Shown here: piece by piece, positions 16,189 through 25,664 of the stretch
How positions within the stretch are numbered: position 1 is the stretch's first letter
How the letters are laid out: every line of letters begins with the position of its first letter
Source of the DNA: DASZRZ01 sp963732925
Lineage (GTDB): Bacteria > Acidobacteriota > Terriglobia > Terriglobales > Acidobacteriaceae
Direction: 5' to 3'
Length of the DNA stretch: 64,000 nucleotides
Assembly (NCBI GenBank): GCA_963732925.1
Contig: CAVTBJ010000006.1
Coordinates: forward strand, 124,001 to 188,000
The notes under the pieces: model-generated
Database searches by the model: none
Told to the model about the DNA's origin: nothing
The model's input: only the letters and a program-made list of their open reading frames with translations
Made by a program: the position numbers and the translations under genes

Positions 16189-17040
16189 GTGCGTGTCTTT
16201 ACCAGCCCTGAGGAGATGCAGGCGGCCTGCCAGGAAGTGCGCCGCCAGAGGAAATGCCTGGGCTTGGTGCCCACCATGGGAGCTTTGCACGACGGGCACT
16301 TGGCGCTGGTGGAGACGGCCCGCGCCCAGATGCAGGTGGTGGTGGTTTCGATTTTCGTGAACCCGCTGCAGTTCGCTCCGGGCGAGGATTTCGAGAATTA
16401 TCCCCGAGGGCTGGAGCGGGACCGGGAGATCCTGGAAGGCGAGCACGCCGACCTGGTGTTTGCGCCCGCGCCGGCGGCAATGTATCCGCGGCAGCAAGCG
16501 ACCTACGTAACCGTGGAGGGATTGAGCGACAAGTTATGCGGGCGCTCGCGCCCGGGACACTTTCGCGGGGTGACCACCGTGGTGGCGAAGCTGCTGAACA
16601 TTGTGCAGCCCACGGCGGCTTATTTCGGGCAGAAGGATGCGGCGCAGGTGGCGATCATCCGGCGCATGGTGCGGGATTTGAATTTCGGAACGGAGATCGT
16701 GGTTGTGCCAACGGTGCGCGCCGCCGATGGGCTGGCGCTGAGTTCGCGCAATGCTTACCTGAATGCCCAGCAGCGCAAGGCGGCCACAGTTCTGTACCGG
16801 GCGCTCACGCGCGTCCAGACGCTGGCAAATCAAGGCGAGCGCACCGCGGATACGCTGAAACACGAAGGCATTGCCGTGCTGGCGCAGGAACCCGCGGTGC
16901 GACTCGATTATCTGGAAATTGTGGATCCAGAGACGCTCGATCCGATTGCGGATGTGACGCAGGGCGCGCTGGTGGCGATTGCCGCTTACGTGGGAGCCGC
17001 ACGATTGATCGACAACATCGTGCTGGGGGGCGGCCGGTGA
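16189..17040 (+). CDS. panC: Pantothenate synthetase
   Basis: Joins pantoate and beta-alanine with ATP through a pantoyl-adenylate. The start is a GTG with GGGGAGAG upstream. The HIGH-type motif is in PTMGALHDGHLALV; then VVVSIFVNPLQF, KLLNIVQPTAAYFGQKDAAQ, and the KMSKS-like LALSSRNAYL. At 283 residues it has the normal length. It follows panB by 32 bp. It converges on the DNA glycosylase gene, whose end is only 10 bp away. Confidence 0.94.
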   Translation: MRVFTSPEEMQAACQEVRRQRKCLGLVPTMGALHDGHLALVETARAQMQVVVVSIFVNPLQFAPGEDFENYPRGLERDREILEGEHADLVFAPAPAAMYPRQQATYVTVEGLSDKLCGRSRPGHFRGVTTVVAKLLNIVQPTAAYFGQKDAAQVAIIRRMVRDLNFGTEIVVVPTVRAADGLALSSRNAYLNAQQRKAATVLYRALTRVQTLANQGERTADTLKHEGIAVLAQEPAVRLDYLEIVDPETLDPIADVTQGALVAIAAYVGAARLIDNIVLGGGR

Positions 17041-17050
17041 CGGGCAGGGA

Positions 17051-17686
17051 TCAGCCCACGCGCGGCCCGGAAACGCAGGAATTTCCGGCAATCACGTAAC
17101 GCAGCATGGCATCGGCGGCTTTTCGGATGCCGATGCGCGGGGTACGAACGATGCGCCGCGGCAGGAAACCGTCGTCGGCAATGCGCAGATCGGATGCGGG
17201 TAGGGTGACGTCTTTGCCATTGTCGCGCTCGCGGGTAATGCCCAGGGCTTGCGCGAGGCGGCCGGGACCGCTGGTGAGCAGGCGAAGGCCGGTCCTGCCG
17301 TGCACGGACCGAACGGAGAGTCCGCGCGCGCTTTGCATGTGCTCGATGCCGAGAAGCGGTTCCAGGGCGCGGATGAGCACGCCGCCGGCCTGGCCCTCGG
17401 CCATGCAGGAGACATTCAGGCAATAGTGGTTGCCGTAAATGAAATAGACGTAAGCGTGGCCGGGAGGACCAAACAGCACCTGATTGCGCGGGGTGGGTCC
17501 GGCGGCTGCATGAGCGGCGGCATCGCCCACGCCCAGGTAGGCTTCGGTTTCAACGATGCGTCCGGCGAGAAGCAGGCCTGGATCGGTTCGCAGCAGCACT
17601 TTGCCGAGAAGTTCGCGCGCAACCCGCCGGGGATCGCGATCGTAAAAGGCGCGAGGAAGAATGGGAAGAAGATTCAGATCAGCCAC
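17051..17686 (-). CDS. 3-methyladenine DNA glycosylase (AAG/MPG family)
   Basis: Removes alkylated or deaminated purines from DNA, opening base-excision repair. I take the GTG at 17686 (211 aa, the family's length) as start; the longer open frame upstream to 18127 is mostly antisense to the neighbouring bcp gene. The core reads PRAFYDRDPRRVARELLGK, then GRIVETEAYLG with the catalytic-region glutamate, RNQVLFGPPGHAYVYFIYGNHYCLNV, GVLIRALEP, and SGPGRLAQALGI. These match the mammalian-type AAG fold also common in bacteria. The start choice is the only weak point, as no strong ribosome-binding site is visible. Confidence 0.88.
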   Translation of the reverse strand: MADLNLLPILPRAFYDRDPRRVARELLGKVLLRTDPGLLLAGRIVETEAYLGVGDAAAHAAAGPTPRNQVLFGPPGHAYVYFIYGNHYCLNVSCMAEGQAGGVLIRALEPLLGIEHMQSARGLSVRSVHGRTGLRLLTSGPGRLAQALGITRERDNGKDVTLPASDLRIADDGFLPRRIVRTPRIGIRKAADAMLRYVIAGNSCVSGPRVG

Positions 17687-17931
17687 AGATTCGCACGGGC
17701 TCGCACTGTTTGGGCACTGATAACGTGACAGAGTCTCTCTGTACCGTTTTTGCAACCATACCTCATACGAGCCGGTCCGTGTGAATCTGCGACTGATCTG
17801 ACCGAATCCCATTACACAGACCAAGAGCAAAGTTGTCTGCTTTTCGAACCGACCCGCGGCATTGTGATGTGTTGCATCCGACAAGGAACGAGGAGTACCC
17901 GAAAACGTCCGGACCCTCAGTTTCCCTGTGA

Positions 17932-18393
17932 TTATGCTTTTCCCTTGAGCGCGGCGAGGATCTCGTCGGCATGGCCTTCGGGCTTGACCTTGCGGAATTC
18001 CTTCTGGATCTTGCCCTCCGGACCAATAATGAAGGTACTGCGCTCGATTCCCATCACCTTTTTCCCGTACATGTTCTTTTCCTTCAGCACGCCTAGTTCC
18101 CGAGCCAGCTTTTTCTCCGGGTCGCACAGCAGCGTGTAGGGAAGCTGGAATTTCTCCTTGAACTTCTTCTGGTCATTGGGCTTATCGGGCGAAATTCCCA
18201 GCAGGACCGCTCCCGTGCTGCGCACCCGGCTGTAGGAATCGCGAAACTCGCAGGCCTCGATGGTGCATCCGGGGGTATCGGCGCGGGGGTAGAAGAACAG
18301 TACCACGGTCTTGCCGCGGAAATCCTTGAGGGAGACGGGCTGGCCATTCTCGTCCTGCAAAGTGAAGTCGAGCGCTTTATTATTAGAAGACAT
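17932..18393 (-). CDS. bcp: Thioredoxin-dependent peroxiredoxin (Bcp/PrxQ type)
   Basis: Reduces peroxides using thioredoxin in the cytosol. The ATG at 18393 has AAAGGA upstream and yields 153 residues, the normal size. The peroxidatic cysteine is in YPRADTPGCTIEACEFRD and the resolving cysteine lies five residues later, the PrxQ arrangement. VVLFFYP and GIERSTFIIGPEGKI support this. Its start codon overlaps, on the opposite strand, the ATG of the next gene: both use the palindrome CATG at 18391-18394. Confidence 0.93.
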   Translation of the reverse strand: MSSNNKALDFTLQDENGQPVSLKDFRGKTVVLFFYPRADTPGCTIEACEFRDSYSRVRSTGAVLLGISPDKPNDQKKFKEKFQLPYTLLCDPEKKLARELGVLKEKNMYGKKVMGIERSTFIIGPEGKIQKEFRKVKPEGHADEILAALKGKA

Positions 18394-19717
18394 GGCAGTT
18401 CCTTTCCGAATCGGACCTATCTTATCGCGAGCGGCGGGCGCAGGGTTCGGCTGGCGCAAAAGGATAGCCGCGGTCCTGCTTGTGGTGCTGTGCCTGGCAG
18501 CCAGCCTCATCGCGCAGCGCAGAAAAGACGAAAACCGACTGCGCGCTCTGGCGGTGGTGGAGTTCCCGGAAACCGGCAAGCCGCGCCTAATCCCGGTGAC
18601 GATCCTGGTGAATGGGAAGTATTACGATGCCGGCGTCTACAAGGCGTCGCCCGTCCCCATGTCCCTGGAACCGGGCACCGTGTACGAGGCGCGCAGAGCA
18701 GGGCAGCCTGAGGGGCTATTTGTGGTGACGGTGCCCGCCCAGTTGCGCCGCAACTGGATCGCCGGAGGAGACTGGAAGCCGAAGGGCGAAGAGACTTCTG
18801 AAAAGAAACAGGTAGCGCCACAACCGACGGGCTCGCCAGTGGATTCGGATGCCCCGCCGGTGCTTCGCCGGGGCCCTCCCCAGGACAATTCCCCGCAGCG
18901 GCAATCTCCGCAGGAGCAGTCGAAAAACACGCCGCCCGCGCAGACGCCCGCCCCGTCTTCAGGATCTTCCGAGGGAGAGAATCCCGATGGACGCCCGGTG
19001 TTGCGGCGTCCGCCTGAGCCCGCCACGTCCAAGCCTGCTCCTGTGGAACACTCAGAAGCGGAGCAGGATCCCAACCGGCCGCGTCTGCGCTATAACTCCA
19101 AGCCCACGCCCAGCCAGGTGGCGAATTCGAAGGATGCTCTGCCATCTCCCGAAAAGGCCTCCTGGAGAATCAAGGAAGTCTACCCCGCAATCTCCGACGC
19201 CAAGACGGATGACGTGCGCGACTACCGCTTCGACTGGCGGCCGGACGAAAAACAGCGCATGCAGGGGGAAGCGGAAGCCATCGCCTCTTCAGCACTCAAG
19301 AAATATGCCGTAACCCGTGCCAAGATTGCTGCCGGTCCCCTGGAAGACGTGAAGGTAGAGGCTTACAACCTGGACTTCAGCAATATTCCCTACGTGGTGC
19401 TCACGGCAACGGCGCGCGCCGCCAAAGATGCGCCCAGTCCCGAATTCCGCTTCCACGTGATGATCATCGCGCGGCAGAGTCCCACCCAGGAATTACGCCA
19501 GGTGCTGGCGGCAGTGACCGACACGACGCGGCTGGATGTGTTTCCCGAAATGCAACTGGTGGACGCGGTGGATGCCGATGGGGACGGCCGGGCGGAGCTG
19601 CTGTTCACCGAGATCAGCGACCTGGGACGCGCCTACAAGCTCTATCGCCTGATCGGAGACAATGCCACGGAGTTGTTCACCAGCGTGCCGATTCAGAACT
19701 CCAGCTACCGGCCATAG
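18392..19717 (+). CDS. Secreted protein of unknown function with proline-rich linker
   Basis: A 441-residue protein I do not recognise. After a basic lead (GWRKR) comes a signal/anchor segment (IAAVLLVVLCLAASLIA) and a short beta-rich domain (VVEFPETGKPRLIPVTILVNGKYYDAGVYK). Next is a long Pro/Gln/Ser-rich disordered region (about residues 130-250) with repeated PVLRR elements, then a second globular domain with QLVDAVDADGDGRAELLFTE, a calcium-loop-like or FG-GAP-like DxDxDG. The only good start is the ATG inside the CATG shared with bcp, so the two genes diverge with no spacer and their promoters must lie in each other's coding regions. It overlaps the converging peptidase gene by 13 bp. Confidence 0.65.
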   Translation: MAVPFRIGPILSRAAGAGFGWRKRIAAVLLVVLCLAASLIAQRRKDENRLRALAVVEFPETGKPRLIPVTILVNGKYYDAGVYKASPVPMSLEPGTVYEARRAGQPEGLFVVTVPAQLRRNWIAGGDWKPKGEETSEKKQVAPQPTGSPVDSDAPPVLRRGPPQDNSPQRQSPQEQSKNTPPAQTPAPSSGSSEGENPDGRPVLRRPPEPATSKPAPVEHSEAEQDPNRPRLRYNSKPTPSQVANSKDALPSPEKASWRIKEVYPAISDAKTDDVRDYRFDWRPDEKQRMQGEAEAIASSALKKYAVTRAKIAAGPLEDVKVEAYNLDFSNIPYVVLTATARAAKDAPSPEFRFHVMIIARQSPTQELRQVLAAVTDTTRLDVFPEMQLVDAVDADGDGRAELLFTEISDLGRAYKLYRLIGDNATELFTSVPIQNSSYRP

Positions 19718-21168
19718 CGGGATTCAAGATAACGGCCAATGTCGTCGTCGAGGTGCTGGTAATCGACATGGAGGGTGGACTGCAGTGTGCTCTCCACCGA
19801 TCCCTCTTCCCCCAGCCGCTGCAACAGCAAAGGCAGTTCGCCGGGACCGTAGGTTTGCCGGATGTATTCGGCCGCCGCCAGGGCCTGATCGTAAACCAGC
19901 ATAGCTTCGTCATTGGAATAGTCCATGAAAGAGCTTTCCAGTTGCTGGAGCGGGACCTCGTGGTGGTCGCGGTAGAGCGCCGCCAGACGGGGGCCGCGGC
20001 TGCCCAGCGTCCGTGGCTCCAGCAGTTGAGCAATGCCTTCGTTCAGCCACTGCGGGCAGCGTCCCTGCGCGGCCTGCGCGATAAAGGAGTGCGCCAGTTC
20101 GTGTTTTAAGATGCGCGCCAGCGCGGGCGTAACTTCGTGCAATCCCTGGATGGGGATGCGCAGCTTGCCGTCGTTGAGGGCGCCGATCCAGGAAGGCGCC
20201 TGGGTGACGTCGAAAAAGGCCTTATCGCTGTAAAGCGAAACAGAAATCGTATTCTGCGGGGCGATGCCCAGTTCGGCCACCAGCTGGCTATAGTCCTGCT
20301 CCAGAGTCTGTTCGATCTGGCGGCGAAGCAGCGGCGAAGTACTCGTCCCCTCATAGCGCAGTTGAAAGTGCCCGGTTTCGCTCTCCTGAAAATCGGACTC
20401 GGCGGTAGCTTCGCGCTCCGCCCGGTCGAGCAGAGCCTGCACGTTCTTGTCGGGGCGCAAGTGCAATCCTTGTTTCCAGGCGGCGATGGCGTCGGCAGTG
20501 CGGCCAGCCTGATAATAGGCGAAGCCGAGGACGAAGTAGCCTTCCGCGGCCGAAGGCGCCAACCGAGTGGAACGCTGGGCGACAGAAATCGCCTCCTGGG
20601 CCCGGCCCAGTTGCGCCAGCACGGCGGCATAGTTGTTGAGCACGGCGGCGGAGTCTGGCAGTTGGGCGGCAGCGCGCTCCAGGTAATAGCGGGCGCGCTC
20701 GCGGTCGCCATTTTCGTATTCATTCCGCCCCGCCAGAAAATAAGCTGCGCCTAGCTGCCGGGGACTTCCGCTCCGTTCCAGGGCGGCCATGGCTTCGAGA
20801 TTGACGTGGCCGTCGCGAACCACCTCGGCAGCGGCGGCGGCTTCCAGGCCGGGGACGGTTGCCCCCGGGTCAAATCCGGGAGCCTCGTTCTGGGTAGCCT
20901 CGTCATTCGCGTCCAGCGGTCGCGCCGAGGCCGTGCCCACCGGTTGCGGCCTTCCCACGATTGCCGTGGAAGAACGGTCGATGTGGTCCACCAGGCTTGC
21001 CGGGATGGCATAGGTTGCGTCTCCCCGTTGATAGTGGACCTTGCCGCCTTCTAGTTGCACGGACTCGCCGGAAATGGTGCGGCCGTTCTTCAGGTAAATA
21101 ACGTCGCCAAAAGCGAGCGAGGACAGCAGAACCAGCGATAGAATGGAGAGGCAGCGCACCTTGCGCAT
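19705..21168 (-). CDS. Secreted TPR protein with gluzincin (peptidase MA-like) domain
   Basis: A 487-residue exported protein. The signal peptide (LSILSLVLLSSLAFG) is followed by an SH3-like DVIYLKNGRTISGE segment. TPR repeats span about residues 135-255 (AYFLAGRNEYENGDRERARYYLERA, VLNNYAAVLAQLGRAQEAI, GYFVLGFAYYQAGRTADAI). A metalloprotease-like C-terminal domain has HELAH at about residue 356 and the downstream glutamate in WLNEGIAQLLE, as in gluzincins of the peptidase MA family. The motif is intact, so activity is plausible; the substrate is unknown. Its end overlaps the converging secreted-protein gene; upstream, 28 bp separate it from the divergent M1 peptidase start. Confidence 0.8.
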   Translation of the reverse strand: MRKVRCLSILSLVLLSSLAFGDVIYLKNGRTISGESVQLEGGKVHYQRGDATYAIPASLVDHIDRSSTAIVGRPQPVGTASARPLDANDEATQNEAPGFDPGATVPGLEAAAAAEVVRDGHVNLEAMAALERSGSPRQLGAAYFLAGRNEYENGDRERARYYLERAAAQLPDSAAVLNNYAAVLAQLGRAQEAISVAQRSTRLAPSAAEGYFVLGFAYYQAGRTADAIAAWKQGLHLRPDKNVQALLDRAEREATAESDFQESETGHFQLRYEGTSTSPLLRRQIEQTLEQDYSQLVAELGIAPQNTISVSLYSDKAFFDVTQAPSWIGALNDGKLRIPIQGLHEVTPALARILKHELAHSFIAQAAQGRCPQWLNEGIAQLLEPRTLGSRGPRLAALYRDHHEVPLQQLESSFMDYSNDEAMLVYDQALAAAEYIRQTYGPGELPLLLQRLGEEGSVESTLQSTLHVDYQHLDDDIGRYLESRYGR

Positions 21169-21196
21169 TGTAGCAATCCATCGGTGGGGTACAGTT

Positions 21197-23815
21197 GTGC
21201 GAAGCCCGCGGTCCGTAGTTACGGCGGTGCTTGTCCTGTCATTAGGACTCCTGCTCCCGGCCTATGCGCAGGGCCCCGCCGCTGGCCGGTCGCCGGCCGC
21301 GCCGCCTCCGGTGGAAGCCGCTCCCCCTCCCCTTGCAAAACCCGAGAGTCCGGCGCTGAAGCTCTACCGCGAGTTACGCAAGGTGAGCCTCGATCCCGAC
21401 CAGGTTTACAAGATCCGTGACGCCTCTCTGGATATTGAAGACATTCACATCTCACTGACCGATGGTGTGATTGGCTTTACCAAGGCCGTGAAGGGCCGCG
21501 TTACGGGCGCCTACTTCCTGGGAGATGGCGAGGTTCTGCTGATCCCGCCCAACAATGTGGAGCGCGCCTCACTGGCGCTGCAAACCGGTTCGGCGGTTCT
21601 GGACGAGCAGTTCCGGGCCGGATTCCTGCGTTTCAACGACGATACGGCAACGAAGCTGCGCGCTGCGGTGCGGGCCAGGCAGGATGGCGCGGAGTTCGTT
21701 TCCGAGAACGACGGCCTGGTCGGCAGGCTGGCGGAACAGGACGCCCTGCGCCTGCTGGCCAGCTTTCTTCGCGCTCCCAGTGCAGCCATTCCCGACCGCA
21801 TGTTTCGGGCTCGCCTGGACGGGTTGCGGCTGGGAATCTTCGACGTCGCGCTGGACAGCCTGGCAGGCGAGCAGATCGGAGTGGCAAAATTTGCCCGTTC
21901 CGGAGATGACATCTACTACGACATGCTTACCTCCTTTCGCATGCGGTCAGTGCGCGACGCGGACGAGCGCAGCCAGGAGGTCACCCCGCAGGACATCGAA
22001 TATGGCGGCATGCTGGGCAGTGCGCGCATCCGCAAGTATGGGATTCGCGCGCGCATTGAACCGCCCCACACGCTGGATGCCGAAGCTACCCTGGACACCG
22101 AGATTACGGCCAGCGGAGAGCGGGTCCTCTTCCTCGAGCTTTCCCGTTATCTCAAGGTCCGCAGCGTAGAAGCCGACGGCCAGCCGGTTGAGTTTCTGCA
22201 GAACGAGGCTCTGGAAGGTTCCGCCCTGGCGCGCCGGGGCAACGACCTGGTGGCGCTGATTTTTCCGCAACCGCTGCAGCAGGGACAGGAGATGCACCTG
22301 AAATTCGACTACGCGGGCCCGGTGCTGTCGGAGGTCGGTGGGGGCTTGGTTTCCGTGGGAGCGCGAGGAATCTGGTATCCCAACCATGGGCGCGCGTTTG
22401 CCAACTTCGACCTGGAGTTTCGCGCGCCCACGGAATGGACCCTTGTGGCTACGGGGAAGAAAGTCTCCCAGCACACGGAGGGAAGCGAGCGTGTTTCGCA
22501 CTGGGTCTCTGACAGTCCCATCCCCATGGCTGGCTTTAACCTGGGCGAATACAGGCAGGAGACGGCGAAGGCGGGCGACGTCCCCATTGAGGTTTATGCC
22601 GCGCGGGGCGTGGAAAAGCAGTTTCCCACCGTGCTGCCGCCGAGTACCGCCGGAATTGTCATGAATCCGCCGGTGCCGGCGCTGTCGCAGGAGGTGGCTC
22701 GCTTCGCCCACCGCCCGCCCTTTCCCGAGCCGGTGTTCGATCCGGCTCCGCCGGCGAGGCTGATGCCGGAACCCGACCGCAACGCGGCGCAGGTGGCGCA
22801 CGAAGCCGCGGCAATGGTCCATTTTCTCAGCCAGCACGCAGGACCCTTCCCTTACAGTTCCCTGGTTCTCTCGCAACGACCGGGTCCGATCAGCCAAGGC
22901 TGGCCGGGGCTTGTCTACCTTTCCAGCTATGCGTTTCTTTCGCCCGTACAACGGGCGGCGATGAAGCTGCCGGAGTTTGAATCCATCCTGTTTGGCAGTT
23001 TGATGACGCGGCACGAAGTCGCCCACCAGTGGTGGGGCGATCTGGTGGGCTGGAAAACCTACCGCGATCAGTGGCTGGTGGAGGCTCTGGCGACGTATTC
23101 CGCGCTGCTCTCAATGGAAAAGGATGACCCTAAGCAGGTGCAAGCCGTCCTGGACCATTACCGGGACGAGTTGGAATCGGAGAACAAGAACCATGCGAAG
23201 CGGCTTCTGGCCGGACCGGTGACCCTGGGAGGGCGGCTTTCCTCATCGCTTTTTCCCGACGGGTTCGAGGTGGTCAGCTATGGCCGGGGAACCTGGCTGC
23301 TGCACATGCTGCGCGGCCTGCTGCGCGATGCCTATGCGGCGAAGCCGGGCGACTCGGCGCGGGCTTCCAAGGTAGATGCCGATCCGGATGAGCATTTTTA
23401 TCACGTGCTGCACCGGATCCGGGAAGAGTTCGCGGGCAAGGAGTTTTCTACCGCCGACCTGCAAAAGATTGTGGAAGCGGAGTTGCCGGATTCCTACCGC
23501 TTTGAGCGGCGGAAATCCCTGGACTGGTTCTTCCGGGGCTGGGTGAATGGCGTGGCCATTCCAAAACTCGATCTGCAGAGCGTGAAACTGTCCCGCAAGG
23601 GAGACTCCATGATGGCCAGCGGAACGGTGCTCCAGAAGGACGCTCCCGATGACCTGATCACGTCGGTTCCCATCTATGCCAGCAATGGGAGCAAACTGAC
23701 GCTGCTGGGACGGGTGTTCGCGGACGGAGAGAAAACCTCATTCGAACTGCAGGCTCCGCTCAGTGCCCGCAAGCTGGTGCTGGACCCCTACGATACGGTG
23801 CTGCGCCAGCACTAG
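21197..23815 (+). CDS. Secreted M1-family (aminopeptidase N-like) metallopeptidase
   Basis: An 872-residue exported zinc peptidase. The GTG at 21197 has GGTGGGG 7 bp upstream and leads directly into a signal peptide (TAVLVLSLGLLLPAYAQ); the longer frame from 21143 would overlap the divergent gene. The zinc site is HEVAHQWWGD with the third ligand in QWLVEALATYSAL. At the place of the aminopeptidase GxMEN motif there is GPISQGWPGLVYLS, so the usual exopeptidase signature is missing and specificity is uncertain. A long N-terminal region (about 400 residues) precedes a beta-sandwich typical of this clan. Divergent from the TPR/metallopeptidase gene. Confidence 0.85.
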   Translation: MRSPRSVVTAVLVLSLGLLLPAYAQGPAAGRSPAAPPPVEAAPPPLAKPESPALKLYRELRKVSLDPDQVYKIRDASLDIEDIHISLTDGVIGFTKAVKGRVTGAYFLGDGEVLLIPPNNVERASLALQTGSAVLDEQFRAGFLRFNDDTATKLRAAVRARQDGAEFVSENDGLVGRLAEQDALRLLASFLRAPSAAIPDRMFRARLDGLRLGIFDVALDSLAGEQIGVAKFARSGDDIYYDMLTSFRMRSVRDADERSQEVTPQDIEYGGMLGSARIRKYGIRARIEPPHTLDAEATLDTEITASGERVLFLELSRYLKVRSVEADGQPVEFLQNEALEGSALARRGNDLVALIFPQPLQQGQEMHLKFDYAGPVLSEVGGGLVSVGARGIWYPNHGRAFANFDLEFRAPTEWTLVATGKKVSQHTEGSERVSHWVSDSPIPMAGFNLGEYRQETAKAGDVPIEVYAARGVEKQFPTVLPPSTAGIVMNPPVPALSQEVARFAHRPPFPEPVFDPAPPARLMPEPDRNAAQVAHEAAAMVHFLSQHAGPFPYSSLVLSQRPGPISQGWPGLVYLSSYAFLSPVQRAAMKLPEFESILFGSLMTRHEVAHQWWGDLVGWKTYRDQWLVEALATYSALLSMEKDDPKQVQAVLDHYRDELESENKNHAKRLLAGPVTLGGRLSSSLFPDGFEVVSYGRGTWLLHMLRGLLRDAYAAKPGDSARASKVDADPDEHFYHVLHRIREEFAGKEFSTADLQKIVEAELPDSYRFERRKSLDWFFRGWVNGVAIPKLDLQSVKLSRKGDSMMASGTVLQKDAPDDLITSVPIYASNGSKLTLLGRVFADGEKTSFELQAPLSARKLVLDPYDTVLRQH

Positions 23816-23955
23816 CCAGCGGTTATGAAAACGCGGCGTTTCCAGGATCGAGCGTTTCCAGGCTCCAATTCGGATCAGGCGCACAAGCAGATACAAGATG
23901 CTCCGCGCCTCCCAGCGCTTGAGGCCGACATGGTCGTAGATTCTGATTTCCCAGG

Positions 23956-25449
23956 CTACTGCTCATACTCGCCGACCTTTTCCGTCCCCGTGCCGCTGCA
24001 TCCCATAGCGCCGTAGCGAAGGAGCTTCTGAATGCGGCTGCCGGTATCGACCTCGCCGGTATAGATGTTGCCATCGGAATCGACGCTCATCACATGCAGC
24101 CAGTGAAATTGCCCGATCTGGCGGCCGGCGCGGCCGATGCGTCCCACTTCCTGAAGGTTCTGGCGGTTTAGTTCATAAATGAAATCGTTTGCCAGGTCGG
24201 CAACGTAGAGGCAACTCTGACCGGCGTCGGCGGAAAAACCGATCGAGCCCGAGGTGGGAGATTGAGTCTGCGGGGCGATGTGCACCTCGCCCACGAAGCC
24301 GCACCTCCCGATTTGAGCGTTAGGATTATCGCAGGGCTTGCCGACCTGGGAAGTTCGAAAGATCTGGATGCGGTTGTTGCCGCGATCGCAGGTGTACAGC
24401 AGGCCGTCGTTGGTCAGCCTGACGCAATGCACAGCGCTGCGGAACACCATGGGCTTCATGTTGCCCTTGCGAAAGTCCTCGGGCCAGGATCCGGAGTCGT
24501 ACGAGGTGCCGTGAATCACGGTTCCCGGACGATCCACAGGGTTCTGGCCGTAGGCGCCGAAGCGCCCGATGTACTTCCCGGTGGCGGCGTCCACAATCAG
24601 CACGCGGCGGTTGCCGTAGCCGTCAGCGATGTAGAGATAGTTCGTTTTGGGGTCGACCACCATGTCGGCAGGAAGAAACGGTTGCGGCGTGCCGTTGACG
24701 CCACCCTGGGTATCGTCGCTGTTCGGGCCCTTGGCCCCAGCACTGCCGATCTGCAGGACGAACTTACCGTCCTGGGTAAATTTGAGAACCTGGGAATCGT
24801 TGCCGAAGGTAGCGGCCCAGGGAAACTGCCCGTGGAAGTTGGTTCCATTGCCGGCGATGTAAACGTAGCCGTTCTGGTCGACGTAAATACCGTGCTCGCG
24901 GCCGGGCCAGAAGCAGCCGTCCTGCTGGCGGCACTTGGTTTGCAGAAAGCCGGGATCGGAGGGACCACCCCAGGCCCGCAGGAGGTTGCCTTGCTTGTCG
25001 AACTCGAGCACGGAAGGCGCCGGAACACAACAGGCGGACTCGCGGCCGTTCGGCCGCGGATGTCCAAGAGCGCTGATGGGGTTCCCTTGGGCATCTGTGC
25101 CGGCCGCGCCCAGCGCGCCAGTCTCGTCATTGGTGAGCGACCGCGGCCGATGAATGACCCAGATGTGATCGTGCGGGTCGACAAAGATGCCGCCAATCTG
25201 GCCGAGACGCCAGTTGTGCGGCAGAGGCTTGGGCCAGCCCGCGTCCACCACAAAGCTGGGAGCCTTTCCGCTTGCCGGGACATGGGGAGCGGTGCGAAGA
25301 GCCAGCCGCTCCATGACATGTGCCCTGCTGAGGGCGGCCTGCGGGCCGTCCGCGGGCCCTTGCGACTGCAGCCGCGAGCAGGACAAGCTGGTGGCAAGCA
25401 AAACCGTGAGCGTTCCAGAAATGAGAATGCTGTATCGAATCCGAGTCAT
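23956..25449 (-). CDS. Exported NHL-repeat beta-propeller protein
   Basis: A 497-residue protein with a signal peptide or lipoprotein-like leader (ILISGTLTVLLATSLSCSR) and a propeller of NHL repeats: GGIFVDPHDHIWVIHR, GIYVDQNGYVYIAGNG, DMVVDPKTNYLYIADGYGNRRV, DGLLYTCDRGNNRIQIF, SVDSDGNIYTGEVDTGSRIQK. Proteins of this build are often annotated as peptidyl-alpha-hydroxyglycine amidating-lyase-like, but I see no catalytic residues that would prove this. The ATG at 25449 has a strong AGGGGGG box. The frame is open for a further 105 codons upstream but without family character. The 140 bp downstream of the gene hold nothing I recognise. Confidence 0.75.
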   Translation of the reverse strand: MTRIRYSILISGTLTVLLATSLSCSRLQSQGPADGPQAALSRAHVMERLALRTAPHVPASGKAPSFVVDAGWPKPLPHNWRLGQIGGIFVDPHDHIWVIHRPRSLTNDETGALGAAGTDAQGNPISALGHPRPNGRESACCVPAPSVLEFDKQGNLLRAWGGPSDPGFLQTKCRQQDGCFWPGREHGIYVDQNGYVYIAGNGTNFHGQFPWAATFGNDSQVLKFTQDGKFVLQIGSAGAKGPNSDDTQGGVNGTPQPFLPADMVVDPKTNYLYIADGYGNRRVLIVDAATGKYIGRFGAYGQNPVDRPGTVIHGTSYDSGSWPEDFRKGNMKPMVFRSAVHCVRLTNDGLLYTCDRGNNRIQIFRTSQVGKPCDNPNAQIGRCGFVGEVHIAPQTQSPTSGSIGFSADAGQSCLYVADLANDFIYELNRQNLQEVGRIGRAGRQIGQFHWLHVMSVDSDGNIYTGEVDTGSRIQKLLRYGAMGCSGTGTEKVGEYEQ

Positions 25450-25664
25450 GAGGCCCCCCTGGTGGGCGCGTTGCGGCCAGCAGGCGGACCGCAGATGGCG
25501 CATCCCGATTTGATTTTTCTTGAGGCGCTGATTAAAACACAGGGCTGGCTGCTTCTCCAACGCGCGGGAGACAAAGTAGAGTGGCAGGTAAGAAAGTTCC
25601 ATGCTGCGCGTCCAGGATCGATTATGCTGCTCGGGTTTCCGCGCTCGAATTTGGGAGGATAAAA

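Noticed and set aside
17687..18127. N-terminal extension of the DNA glycosylase
   Set aside because: The extra 147 codons are partly antisense to bcp and have no family similarity; the GTG at 17686 gives the normal length.
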